DNA of 7,212 nucleotides from JAMWZF01 sp041628615 (GTDB taxonomy: Bacteria; Pseudomonadota; Alphaproteobacteria; Rhodobacterales; Rhodobacteraceae): positions 1 through 7,212 of the forward strand of contig JBFKOW010000168.1 of assembly GCA_041628615.1 (NCBI GenBank). The letters are read 5' to 3'. The notes beneath the pieces were generated by a model. That model saw nothing but the letters and a program-made list of their open reading frames with translations, made no database searches and had not been told where the DNA came from. The translations under genes and the position numbers were made by a program. Shown here piece after piece: positions 1 through 6,596 of this stretch. Position 1 is the first letter of the stretch; every line of letters begins with the position of its first letter.

Positions 1-1013
1 CGGCGACCGAAAGCCTCGACGCGCGGCACCACCCGGAGCTGGTGAGCCGGATCAAGGTGATGGCGGATCTCGACATCGCCGAACGGCGGATCCCGCAGGA
101 CGGCCGGTTCCGGCTGCGGATGGAAGGGCGCGATATCGACTTCCGGGTCTCGGTCCTGCCGACCCAGTTCGGCGAGGACGTGGTGATCCGCATCCTCGAC
201 AAGTCGGCGCTGGCGGCCTTTGGCCGCGGCCTGTCGCTGGACGACCTCGGGCTCGAGCCGCAGGACATCGCCGCGCTGCGCCGGGCCGCGCGGGAACCGA
301 ACGGGTTGGTGCTGCTCACCGGTCCGACCGGGTCGGGCAAGACCACCACGCTCTATGCCGCGATGTCGGAACTGGCCAACGGCGCCGACAAGCTGATCAC
401 CATCGAGGACCCGATCGAGTACCAGCTCGACGGCATCGTCCAGATCGCGGTGAACGAGAAGAAGGGGATGACCTTCGCATCGGGCCTGCGGGCCATCCTG
501 CGCCACGATCCCGACCGCATCATGGTTGGCGAGATCCGCGATTTCGAGACCGCGACAATCGCGGTGCAGGCGGCGCTGACCGGGCATCTGGTGCTGGCGT
601 CGGTGCATGCCAATTCGTCATTCGACGTGATCAGCCGTTTCGCGCATTGGGGGCTCGACCTGCACGACTTCGTATCGGCGCTGAACGCTGTGTTCGCGCA
701 GCGCCTACTGCGGCGGCTGTGCCCGGACTGCGCCCGCGAGGTGCCGGACACCGGTCTGTGCGAACCGGTCGGATGCGCGAAGTGTTTCGGCACCGGCTAT
801 GCCGGGCGCAGCGCGGTGATGGAGCACCTGCGGGTGACGCCGGACCTGGCGGAACTCATGATCGCGCGGGCCTCGACGGTCCGGCTGCAGCAGGTCGCCG
901 CGGCGGCCGGCATGCAGACCCTCCGGGACGCGGCGCTGGCGGTCGCGGCACGGGGGCAGACCTCGCTCGCCGAGGTCGATCGCGTCACCTCGCGTGACAT
1001 CGACGGGTCCTGA
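1..1013 (+). CDS. gspE: Type II secretion / type IV pilus assembly ATPase GspE (5'-truncated by window edge)
   Basis: Cytoplasmic hexameric ATPase that powers pseudopilus assembly. The reading frame is already open at base 3, and the codons before the GTG at 42 match the family, so the gene starts upstream and that GTG is not its start. About 336 C-terminal residues are visible. They include the end of the N-terminal regulatory domain (RIKVMADLDIAERR, PQDGR), the Walker A GPTGSGKTTT at 321-350, the Asp box (TIEDPIEY), the Walker B-region motif GEIRD at 528-542, and the His-box region TGHLVLASVHAN, where the more usual sequence is STLHTN. A C-terminal tetracysteine zinc motif follows: CPDC at 720-731 and CAKC at 774-785. 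Only 14 residues separate the two Cys pairs, about half the spacing of classical GspE, and an extra Cys lies between them. The gene ends one base before the PilM-like gene. PilB or MshE is an alternative family name; the neighbouring GspG and secretin favour GspE. Confidence 0.93.
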   Translation, partial: ATESLDARHHPELVSRIKVMADLDIAERRIPQDGRFRLRMEGRDIDFRVSVLPTQFGEDVVIRILDKSALAAFGRGLSLDDLGLEPQDIAALRRAAREPNGLVLLTGPTGSGKTTTLYAAMSELANGADKLITIEDPIEYQLDGIVQIAVNEKKGMTFASGLRAILRHDPDRIMVGEIRDFETATIAVQAALTGHLVLASVHANSSFDVISRFAHWGLDLHDFVSALNAVFAQRLLRRLCPDCAREVPDTGLCEPVGCAKCFGTGYAGRSAVMEHLRVTPDLAELMIARASTVRLQQVAAAAGMQTLRDAALAVAARGQTSLAEVDRVTSRDIDGS

Positions 1014-1014
1014 C

Positions 1015-1863
1015 ATGGCGCTGCGGGTCGGCATCCTGATGGGCCGGACACAGGCCACCGGCGTACTGATGCGGACGCGCCGGTTCGGGCGGGTCAGGCG
1101 TCTGGCCGAGGCGCGGTGCGCGCTCGATGCCGCGGTCTGGTCCGCGGCGGAGCCGGACTTCAGCCGCCCGTTCCGCGACCTCGCCCGGCAGCTTGGCGCG
1201 GTCGCGCTTCGGGCCGACGCCGCGGCGACGATCGGCCTGCCGGACCCGGTCATCAACGAGGACATCGTGAGCTTCCGCGAGGTCCCCGAGACCGAGGCCG
1301 AGATCGACGCGCTGATCCGCTGGCGCGCGGCCCGGGACTACCGCAAGGAGGAAACCGAGATCGCTTGCGCGTGGCAGGAAATCGGGGAAACCGCCGCAGG
1401 CCGGGACTTTCTGGTCCGGATGATGCCGCGCGAGACGGTGGCGGCGCTGACGCGCGACGCCGCGCGGGCCGGCTTCAGCGTTGCCGCGGTCGAGGGCTAC
1501 TCCCGGTTCGCGATGCCGCCGTCACCCGGCGCGCGCCTGACGGTCGAGGTGACCGATGCGGGCGAATGGTGGTGCGTCTCCTGCCAGGACGGAGCCGGCG
1601 GCCGCAGCCACGTGCAATCGGACTGGCTCGAGCCGCCCGAAGCCGGGGCCGCCGCGGCGCGGATCCAGCGGCTCGTGAAGTCCTACCTGCTGACCTACGA
1701 CGGCCGCGAGGCGGTGCTGTCGGTCGCCGCCGGTCCGGACCTCGCGCAGGCGCTGACCCCCGATCTGCTGGCCGACGGGACGGCGCCGCGGCCCGAGATC
1801 CTGCAGTCCGAGAGGCTGCCCGTGGTGAAGGCGGCGGAACGGGTCGCGGTGGCCGCCTTATGA
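1015..1863 (+). CDS. PilM-like cytoplasmic platform protein (GspL N-domain / PilM family, divergent)
   Basis: Predicted soluble 282-residue protein with no signal peptide or membrane segment, as expected for a PilM-like actin-fold partner of PilN and GspE. Diagnostic parts are the IGLPDPV motif at residues 73-79 and the following segment rich in E and P (FREVPETEAEIDAL). RWRAARDY (W103) then resembles the 'alvrWrlkkel' region of PilM-like proteins in secretion clusters. It is shorter than canonical PilM (about 350 residues), and the N-terminal nucleotide-binding phosphate loop is poorly conserved, so ATP binding is doubtful. I chose the ATG at 1015 because it follows the gspE stop by one base. 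A GTG at 994 would add seven residues and overlap gspE. The stop codon overlaps the next start by 4 nt. The family call rests on motif resemblance plus position before PilN/PilO-like genes. Confidence 0.7.
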   Translation: MALRVGILMGRTQATGVLMRTRRFGRVRRLAEARCALDAAVWSAAEPDFSRPFRDLARQLGAVALRADAAATIGLPDPVINEDIVSFREVPETEAEIDALIRWRAARDYRKEETEIACAWQEIGETAAGRDFLVRMMPRETVAALTRDAARAGFSVAAVEGYSRFAMPPSPGARLTVEVTDAGEWWCVSCQDGAGGRSHVQSDWLEPPEAGAAAARIQRLVKSYLLTYDGREAVLSVAAGPDLAQALTPDLLADGTAPRPEILQSERLPVVKAAERVAVAAL

Positions 1864-2390
1864 GAACGACCAATTTCGTCCGCCCGCGCGCCCGCCGCCC
1901 TGCGCTCTGGTCGTTGGCGTTCTGGGTCATCGGGGCCTCGACGCTGGCCGCTGCGGGGCTGATGACGCTCGAGAGCCAGCGCCTGCAGCGGGTCACCGAG
2001 CGGCTGGAGGCAGGTCTTGTCGACGCCCCCCCGGCACCGGAGGCCACCGACGCGGCGATTCCGACGTCGCGGGAGGTGGCGGACCTCGCCGGCCGGATCG
2101 CCTTCTTCAACCGGATCGTCGGCGACCGCCGGTCCGAGCCGCTCGAGGTGCTCGCGGCGCTCGAAGCGGCGCTGCCGGCCGAGGTCTGGGTCAGCACCCT
2201 GCAATATGACGTGGCGACCGGGGCGCTGACGATGTCGCTGCTGAGTTCAGACGAATCCCGCCTGCCCGAGGCACTGCAGCGCGTCGAGGGGCTGGACCTG
2301 CTGCGCTCCGTGATCCTCGAACGGCAGGTGCGGGTACGGCAGGGCGAGCGGATCCTGGTGCAATACGACATCCGGGGAGAAGCGGGGTGA
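1860..2390 (+). CDS. PilN-like inner-membrane platform protein
   Basis: A 176-residue bitopic protein. It has a short basic cytoplasmic N-terminus (RPRARR), one membrane helix at about residues 14-36, a helical or coiled-coil stretch (about 38-95), and a small periplasmic ferredoxin-like domain. That domain carries the PilN-type signature LPAEVW at 105-110, followed by alternating strands and a final VQYDIRG. In T4P and T2SS, PilN (or the GspL C-half) binds PilM through its N-terminus and pairs with PilO/GspM. The upstream PilM-like and downstream PilO-like genes match that job. The ATG overlaps the preceding stop in an ATGA, implying translational coupling; no strong ribosome binding site is seen. 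The canonical N-terminal PilM-binding motif of PilN (INLLP) is not present: the protein starts MRTTNFV, where only 'NF' might correspond. The fold is inferred from pattern and order, not from an alignment. Confidence 0.72.
   Translation: MRTTNFVRPRARRPALWSLAFWVIGASTLAAAGLMTLESQRLQRVTERLEAGLVDAPPAPEATDAAIPTSREVADLAGRIAFFNRIVGDRRSEPLEVLAALEAALPAEVWVSTLQYDVATGALTMSLLSSDESRLPEALQRVEGLDLLRSVILERQVRVRQGERILVQYDIRGEAG
2374..2380 (+). promoter_or_regulatory. Ribosome binding site for the PilO/GspM-like gene
   Basis: GGGGAGA lies 6 nt before the GTG at 2387. Together with the GTGA stop/start overlap it supports the non-ATG start of the PilO-like gene. Confidence 0.6.
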
Positions 2391-2938
2391 TCCGGGTCAG
2401 CCTCCTGAGCTACCTGCGCATCCCGCACCTTCGGCTCGGGCTCTTCCTCGCGGCCTGCGGGTCGGCGGCGGTGGTCATGGCCTGGATGCTCGCGTTGCAG
2501 CCGGCCCGCGCGGCTCACGACGCGGCCCGCGCCGCGCTGATCGCGCGCAGCGCCGACCTGGCGGCACTCGAGGCGCGGCGCGCACTGGCGGACCGCTATT
2601 TCGCCCTGCTGTCGGATGTCGATGCCCTCGAACGGGCGCTGGCCGCGGCGCCGGACCGGTCGCAACTGGTCGAGAGCCTGACGAGCCTGTCCGCCCGCGC
2701 CGGAACCCGGATCATCCACGGCTCGAACAGCCTCGGAGATGCGCGCGACGGACTGCGGCCGATGCTGCAGGAATTGACCGTGGAGGGCGGCTACGACGAA
2801 GTCCGGGCCTTCCTGACCGAGGTCTCGGGACTCGATACCCTGACGTTGCCGGTGGCGGTGGACCTGAACGCGAACCCGGACGGCACCCTGATCCGAGGGC
2901 GGATGCGGCTGATGACGCTGACCGAGGCCGGCGGATGA
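2387..2938 (+). CDS. PilO/GspM-like inner-membrane platform protein
   Basis: A 183-residue bitopic protein. The cytoplasmic N-terminus is short, a membrane helix spans about residues 15-38, and an Ala/Arg-rich coiled coil covers about 40-90. A C-terminal ferredoxin-like domain follows. Its pattern SLTSLSARAGTRII ... ELTVEGGYDEVRAFLTEV matches the PilO/GspM layout: an 'LL..L...A...G' helix, then a strand, then the 'GxYxxlrxFl' helix. The family heterodimerises with PilN/GspL in the periplasm, linking the ATPase side to GspC and the secretin. The GTG start sits in a GTGA overlap and has a good ribosome binding site. The stop overlaps the next gene's ATG, again ATGA. PilO and GspM share this fold. 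The neighbouring separate PilM-like and PilN-like genes, instead of one fused GspL, favour the PilO label. Confidence 0.75.
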   Translation: MIRVSLLSYLRIPHLRLGLFLAACGSAAVVMAWMLALQPARAAHDAARAALIARSADLAALEARRALADRYFALLSDVDALERALAAAPDRSQLVESLTSLSARAGTRIIHGSNSLGDARDGLRPMLQELTVEGGYDEVRAFLTEVSGLDTLTLPVAVDLNANPDGTLIRGRMRLMTLTEAGG

Positions 2939-3483
2939 CGCTGTTCGGCATCTCCGGCCGCCGGCTGGCGGCCTACGCGGCGGCGCTCGCCGTGCTGGTC
3001 GGCCTCAACGTCTGGCGGCTGCTGCCGGAGACCGGGGCCGGCCCCGTCGCCAGCGACGACGCCGCCGCCAGCCCTGTCGCAGACCTGCCGGACCTGAGGG
3101 TGCGGATCGGCGCGCCGGACGTCCCGGCGGCGGCCGCGCGCGACCTGTTCCGCCCCGACGACCCGACGCCGCCGCCTCCGCCGCCGGAACCCGAGCCGGA
3201 GCCCGCGCCGGAGCCCGCCCCGGAGCCCGTCGACCCGCAACTCGCCGCGATCCGCGCGGCCGATGAGCGGCTTGCCGCGATTTCGGTGGTCGGCATCCTG
3301 TCCACGGGCGAGGCTATGGTGGCGGTCCTGCAAAACGGCGATAATGTCCTGAACGTGGAAGTCGGCGACGACGTGGCGCAGGATTTCGAGGTGATCGGGA
3401 TATCTGCGGACGGCATACGTCTGAGAAACGACAGGCTCGGGATAACGAGGACGCTACAACTCGGCGGCCCGGGGGGGGGATGA
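2935..3483 (+). CDS. GspC/PilP-like secretin-connecting protein with Pro/Glu-rich linker
   Basis: A 182-residue bitopic protein. It has a membrane helix at about residues 10-29, a short periplasmic spacer, and an ARDLFRP motif (R69-F72) resembling the 'RDPF' element common before PilP/GspC domains. A Pro/Glu-rich linker (about 77-98) leads to a compact beta domain at 116-178 starting ISVVGILSTGEAMVAV, typical of the GspC homology region or PilP. This domain in the family contacts the secretin N0 domain, so the protein probably couples the inner-membrane platform to the adjacent secretin. No PDZ or coiled-coil C-terminus is present, so it is shorter than classical GspC (about 270-300). The last codons run through a nine-G tract, and the stop overlaps the secretin ATG. 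It could equally be called PilP-like, but PilP is usually a lipoprotein and no lipobox is seen here. Confidence 0.75.
   Translation: MTLFGISGRRLAAYAAALAVLVGLNVWRLLPETGAGPVASDDAAASPVADLPDLRVRIGAPDVPAAAARDLFRPDDPTPPPPPPEPEPEPAPEPAPEPVDPQLAAIRAADERLAAISVVGILSTGEAMVAVLQNGDNVLNVEVGDDVAQDFEVIGISADGIRLRNDRLGITRTLQLGGPGGG
3163..3228 (+). repeat. Low-complexity Pro/Glu-rich coding repeat in the GspC-like linker
   Basis: Encodes residues 77-98, a run of six prolines followed by alternating Pro-Glu/Ala-Pro. The 3' part contains an imperfect 12-bp tandem unit: GAGCCCGCGCCG at 3199, GAGCCCGCCCCG at 3211, and a partial copy at 3223. Such a PxP linker gives an extended periplasmic spacer, and its length may vary between strains through repeat slippage. 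Confidence 0.7.
3471..3479 (+). repeat. Nine-G homopolymer at the gspC-like/gspD-like junction
   Basis: Nine consecutive G bases end one base before the GspC-like stop and directly abut the secretin ATG at 3480. They encode the terminal Gly codons of the GspC-like protein. The length is not a multiple-of-three-neutral repeat: one extra G would remove the stop and put the GspC-like frame in phase with the secretin. The loss of one G would send it into another long open frame. The tract may also affect ribosome loading at the secretin start. Confidence 0.85.
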
Positions 3484-5744
3484 TACGGATGGCAGCGATG
3501 AGACGGGTCCTGACGGCCTTGCTGGCGTGTCTTCTGGTCGTCGCATGCGACCAGGACACGGCGATCCCGCAGGGACCGACGGCGGGCATGATGCGCCAGG
3601 GCGATTTCCGCGGTGCTCTCGACTACTACCGGTCCCGGCTGGCACAGGATCCCGACGACCCGGAACTGCTGGAGGGCTACTACCGGACCTACCAGGCCAC
3701 CGAGGAGCATTTCCTCTCGCGCGCCCAGCTTCTCGCCCGGTCGGGGGATTTCGCCGGGGCCGAGGCTTCGGTCAACCGCGGCCTGATCCTTCTGCCCGAC
3801 AGCGTCGTGCTACGCGAGCAGGTGAACCACCTGCGGCAACTCAAGGAGGCGCGCCGGCTTTATCGCGAGGCCGCGGTGTCGTCCCGGCTCGGGCGCAACG
3901 ACCAGGCGATGGAGCAGGTCGAGGCGGCGCTGCGGCTCGATCCGGATTTCGAGGCCGCGACCAGCCTGCTGCGGACCCTGACCGCGGCGCAGGCGACCCG
4001 GGAACGGCTGGAACCGATCCGTCTGCAGACCGGCGCGCCGGTGTCGATCAACTTCCAGAACGCCGCCTTCAAGGACGCCGCGCTCGCGCTCGGCCGCGCC
4101 TACGGCGTGAACATGATCTTCGACGCCGACCTGACGGACAGGAACATCTCGGTCTACGCCGACAAGGTGACCTTCGTGCAGGCCTTCGAGCTGCTGCTGA
4201 AATCGAACAACGCGTTCTACCGGCGGCTGGGCGAGAACTCGGTCATCATCGCCAGCGACACGCCCGGGAAACGCGCCCAGTATTCCGACTACCTCGTGCG
4301 AACCTTCTTCATCCGGTCGGGCAACGCGCAGGAGATCGCCGACACGCTGGCGCTGACGCTGGGAATCCAGAACGCCTCGGTCGACGAGGCGGAGAACACC
4401 GTGACGATCCGGGACACCGCCGAAACCGTCCTGCTGGCCGACCAGCTGATCAATTCGGTGGACCGGCGGCCGGCCGAGGTCGTGATGGAAGTCGAGGTTC
4501 TCGAGGTCAACCGGACCAAGACCGAACAGCTCGGCCTCGAACTCGGCTCGCAGATCACTGCGGAGCCGCCGGAAATCGAGCTGACCGAGGTCACTCCGGT
4601 CGAGATGTTCGGCGACGAACTGGGAGCGAGCGCCGTCACGCTGCCGACCGCGACCCTGCGGTTCTACAAGCAGGACGTGGACGCCCGGACCCTCGCGAAT
4701 CCGTCGATCCGGACGCTCGACAAGCAGGAGGCCAGCTTCCACGTCGGCGACGAGATCCCGCTGCGGGCCTCGGAGATCGTCGAGACCTCGGGCCAGACCC
4801 GGACCACGTTCGAACGCCGCAACATCGGCATCAACCTTCAGGTCCGCCCCGAGGTGCGGCTCAATTCCTCGGTGGCGGTCACCCTCGAACTGGAGGTGAG
4901 CAGCCTCGGCCAGAACCTCGGCACCCCGGATCAGCCCGCCTATGCCATCGGAACCCGCCGGATCCAGACCCGGATGCTTCTGGAGAACGGCGAAACCGCC
5001 ATCATGGGCGGCCTGATCCGCGACGAGGACCGCGACACCATCGTCAATGTTCCCGGCCTCGGCAACGTGCCGGTCATCGGGCGGCTGTTCCGGTCGCGTG
5101 ACGGCCAGGGACAGCGCACCGACATCATCCTGACGCTCACGCCGCGCGTGGTGCGGGCCCGGGACCTGCCGTCGATCGGCGAGTCCGAATTCTATTCCGG
5201 CACCGGCCAGCGGGTCGCGGTGGTGAACCCGAACGATTTCCTCGAGGGACCGGTCCGCCGCGAGACGCCGACGATCCGGCTCGATCTCAGCGGCGCGGGC
5301 GCCGACCGCGCAGTCGCGCCGCCGCCGGCCGCGGCCGAGTCCTTCCTGTCGGACGCCGACGCCGCGCCGCAACTGTCGTTCCAGCGCGACGCCTACGTCT
5401 CGGGTTTGAACGAGAACTTCACCGTCGTGATCACCGCCTCGGGTTTCCCGTCCGCGACCAGCGGCCGCGCCGTGATCCGGTTCCGCAGCGACGTGATGAG
5501 CGTGGAGGCGGTGGAAAGTCCGCAGAACCTGGCCTACGAGATCGACAACGAGAGCGGCCAGGTGGTCCTCGAACTGACGCCCTCGGTCGCCGGGTCGAGC
5601 ACCCGCGAGATCGCCACGCTGACCTTCCGCGGACGAGCGCAGGGCCTGTCGTACCTGATCTTCGGGAACGCGGTGGGCGCCTCCGGCGCGCAGGGACTGC
5701 CCGCGGGCACCTCGTTGCGGAATTCCCGCGTTGTCGTCCGGTAA
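3480..5744 (+). CDS. gspD: GspD-like lipoprotein secretin with N-terminal TPRs and C-terminal cohesin-like domain
   Basis: Outer-membrane secretin pore, 754 residues. A lipoprotein signal with lipobox VVAC gives Cys23 as the lipidated residue, which may make the secretin self-piloting. About three TPR-like helix pairs follow (about 34-66, 83-115, 131-166; e.g. GDFAGAEASVNRGLILLP). Then come an N0/STN-like domain (187-259) and one N1-type ring domain (271-328, YLVRTFFIRSGNAQEIADTL). The secretin barrel (about 331-559) contains NPSI (407), GDEIPL (423), the hallmark VPGLGNVPVIGRLF (524-537) and LTPRVVR (553-559). After a linker, residues 630-754 form a beta-rich tail resembling a cohesin domain. 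The N2/N3 domains of classical GspD appear absent. ATG 3480 gives an ATGA overlap; Met4 and Met7 are alternative starts that keep the lipobox. Unlike most junctions, the gene ends with TAA and an 8-nt gap. The secretin call is very secure; the cohesin label is moderate. Confidence 0.95.
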   Translation: MIRMAAMRRVLTALLACLLVVACDQDTAIPQGPTAGMMRQGDFRGALDYYRSRLAQDPDDPELLEGYYRTYQATEEHFLSRAQLLARSGDFAGAEASVNRGLILLPDSVVLREQVNHLRQLKEARRLYREAAVSSRLGRNDQAMEQVEAALRLDPDFEAATSLLRTLTAAQATRERLEPIRLQTGAPVSINFQNAAFKDAALALGRAYGVNMIFDADLTDRNISVYADKVTFVQAFELLLKSNNAFYRRLGENSVIIASDTPGKRAQYSDYLVRTFFIRSGNAQEIADTLALTLGIQNASVDEAENTVTIRDTAETVLLADQLINSVDRRPAEVVMEVEVLEVNRTKTEQLGLELGSQITAEPPEIELTEVTPVEMFGDELGASAVTLPTATLRFYKQDVDARTLANPSIRTLDKQEASFHVGDEIPLRASEIVETSGQTRTTFERRNIGINLQVRPEVRLNSSVAVTLELEVSSLGQNLGTPDQPAYAIGTRRIQTRMLLENGETAIMGGLIRDEDRDTIVNVPGLGNVPVIGRLFRSRDGQGQRTDIILTLTPRVVRARDLPSIGESEFYSGTGQRVAVVNPNDFLEGPVRRETPTIRLDLSGAGADRAVAPPPAAAESFLSDADAAPQLSFQRDAYVSGLNENFTVVITASGFPSATSGRAVIRFRSDVMSVEAVESPQNLAYEIDNESGQVVLELTPSVAGSSTREIATLTFRGRAQGLSYLIFGNAVGASGAQGLPAGTSLRNSRVVVR

Positions 5745-5752
5745 CCGGCGAG

Positions 5753-6235
5753 ATGCGCGCCACCGGATCGGAGCGCGGCACGACCCTGGTCGAGATGCTG
5801 GTCGTCCTGGTCATCGTGTCGCTGCTCGCGGTGACCGCGATCCCCTTCGCCGAGGCGGCCTTCCAGCGGCAGAAGGAGCTCGACCTGCGCGAGACGCTGC
5901 GGACGACCCGCCGGGCGATCGACGCCTTCCACGCCGACTGGGAGGCCGGACGGATCGCCGAGGATGCCGCCGAGACCAGCGAGCACGGCTACCCGGTCAC
6001 GCTGCAGGTGCTGGTGGACGGGCTCGAACTCGAGACCGGCGAGGGCGAGCGGGTCTTCCGGCGATACCTCCGCCGGCTGCCGGAGAACCCCTTCGCAGGG
6101 CCCGCCGAAACGGACTGGCGGCTGATCGGCTACGATCAGCGGGGCGAGGGCGGATGGAACGGAGAGGACGTCTATGACCTGCGCCCGGCGGTTCGCAGGG
6201 AGGGGCTCGATGGATCCCAGATCGCCGACTGGTAG
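5753..6235 (+). CDS. GspG-like pseudopilin, first of the tandem set
   Basis: A 160-residue prepilin-like protein. The leader is short, with cleavage predicted after Gly9 (RG|TTLVE). Glu at +5 precedes a hydrophobic helix (about 10-31, LVEMLVVLVIVSLLAVTAIP). The C-terminal half has the GspG-style LPENPF (109-114), a 'VYDLR' strand and a terminal DGSQIADW. This resembles the '...VRSGS...DGxxYSDW' ending of T2SS-type pseudopilins. Compared with the next gene it carries an insertion of roughly 20 acidic residues between the helix and the PENPF motif. It would be cleaved by a prepilin peptidase, not encoded here, and join the pseudopilus. The ATG lies 8 nt after the secretin stop with only a weak ribosome binding site (GGCGAG), so coupling to secretin translation is likely. 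Whether it is a major or a minor subunit cannot be told from sequence. Confidence 0.87.
   Translation: MRATGSERGTTLVEMLVVLVIVSLLAVTAIPFAEAAFQRQKELDLRETLRTTRRAIDAFHADWEAGRIAEDAAETSEHGYPVTLQVLVDGLELETGEGERVFRRYLRRLPENPFAGPAETDWRLIGYDQRGEGGWNGEDVYDLRPAVRREGLDGSQIADW
6197..6205 (+). promoter_or_regulatory. Ribosome binding site selecting the start of the second pseudopilin
   Basis: AGGGAGGGG ends 4 nt before the ATG at 6210 (GGAGG core 6 nt away), inside the 3' end of the preceding gene. It favours 6210 over the upstream in-frame ATG at 6174, which has its own weaker GGAGAGG at 6161-6167. Confidence 0.6.
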
Positions 6236-6596
6236 GGCAGAGCGCGGCTTCACCGTCGCAGAACTGCTTGTGGTGCTGCTCATCATCGGGCTGCTGGCGG
6301 CGATCGCGGTGCCCAACGTGAACGGGGCGCTGCTGCGCGCGCGCGAGGCCGCCCTGCGCGAGAACCTTTCGGTCATGCGGCGCGCCCTGGATGACCATTT
6401 CGCCGACAAGGGGACCTATCCCGCCGCGTTGAACGTCCTCGTCGACGAGCGGTATCTGAGGTTCATACCCGACGATCCGGTTGCAGGTGCCGGGCAGGGA
6501 TGGGAAACCGAGACGGCGACAGGAGGAGGCATCGCCGATGTCAGGAGCGGATCGTCCGAAGCAGGCAGCGACGGGGTGCCTTACAGTGAATGGTGA
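6210..6596 (+). CDS. GspG-like pseudopilin, second of the tandem set
   Basis: A 128-residue pseudopilin from the chosen ATG. The leader is 13 residues ending at Gly13, with cleavage motif RG|FTVAE. Glu at +5 leads into a classical helix with LIIGLLAAIAVPN. The C-terminal part has a GTYPAALNVLVDE segment like GspG 'GxYPttlexL', then IPDDP (86-90), a GGGIADVRSGS strand and terminal DGVPYSEW. It is the more canonical sibling of the preceding pseudopilin, sharing the closing motif, so the two probably arose by duplication. It overlaps the upstream gene by 26 nt and the downstream gspG by 59 nt (11 nt with the later gspG start). An alternative ATG at 6174, with an SD-like GGAGAGG, would give a 25-residue leader and a 62-nt overlap; I prefer 6210 for the stronger ribosome binding site and the shorter leader. 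Confidence 0.87.
   Translation: MDPRSPTGRAERGFTVAELLVVLLIIGLLAAIAVPNVNGALLRAREAALRENLSVMRRALDDHFADKGTYPAALNVLVDERYLRFIPDDPVAGAGQGWETETATGGGIADVRSGSSEAGSDGVPYSEW
6521..6529 (+). promoter_or_regulatory. Ribosome binding site for gspG
   Basis: AGGAGGAGG sits 8 nt before the ATG at 6538. It is near-perfect, but it also encodes conserved glycines of the preceding pseudopilin, so part of the match may be protein constraint and not selection for initiation. Confidence 0.6.

Noticed and set aside
1116..1859. Upstream extension of the PilN-like frame through the PilM-like gene
   Set aside because: The extension is Arg/Gly-rich shadow sequence. The real protein starts at the ATG at 1860 in the ATGA overlap, just before its membrane helix.
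2026..2032. Seven-C run in the PilN-like gene as a slippage site
   Set aside because: It encodes an ordinary Ala-Pro-Pro segment mid-gene, and a shift would not join natural partners. Runs of this length are expected at this GC.
1475..2719. 414-codon - strand open frame across the PilM/N/O-like genes
   Set aside because: Antisense to three well-supported coupled genes; translation is Arg/Ser/Pro-rich with no motif.
3527..5101. 524-codon + strand open frame inside the secretin gene
   Set aside because: Alternate-frame shadow: low-complexity Arg/Gly/Pro-rich translation, no start-site support. It is open only because stop codons are rare at this GC.
3810..5372. Long open frame of 520 codons on the - strand across the secretin gene
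   Set aside because: It lies fully antisense to a secure secretin. Its product is rich in R, G, D and H with no recognisable domain, as expected from the complement of high-GC coding DNA.
5745..5752. Possible terminator or promoter in the gap after the secretin
   Set aside because: Only 8 nt, with no hairpin or T-run; too short for either. The operon appears continuous here.
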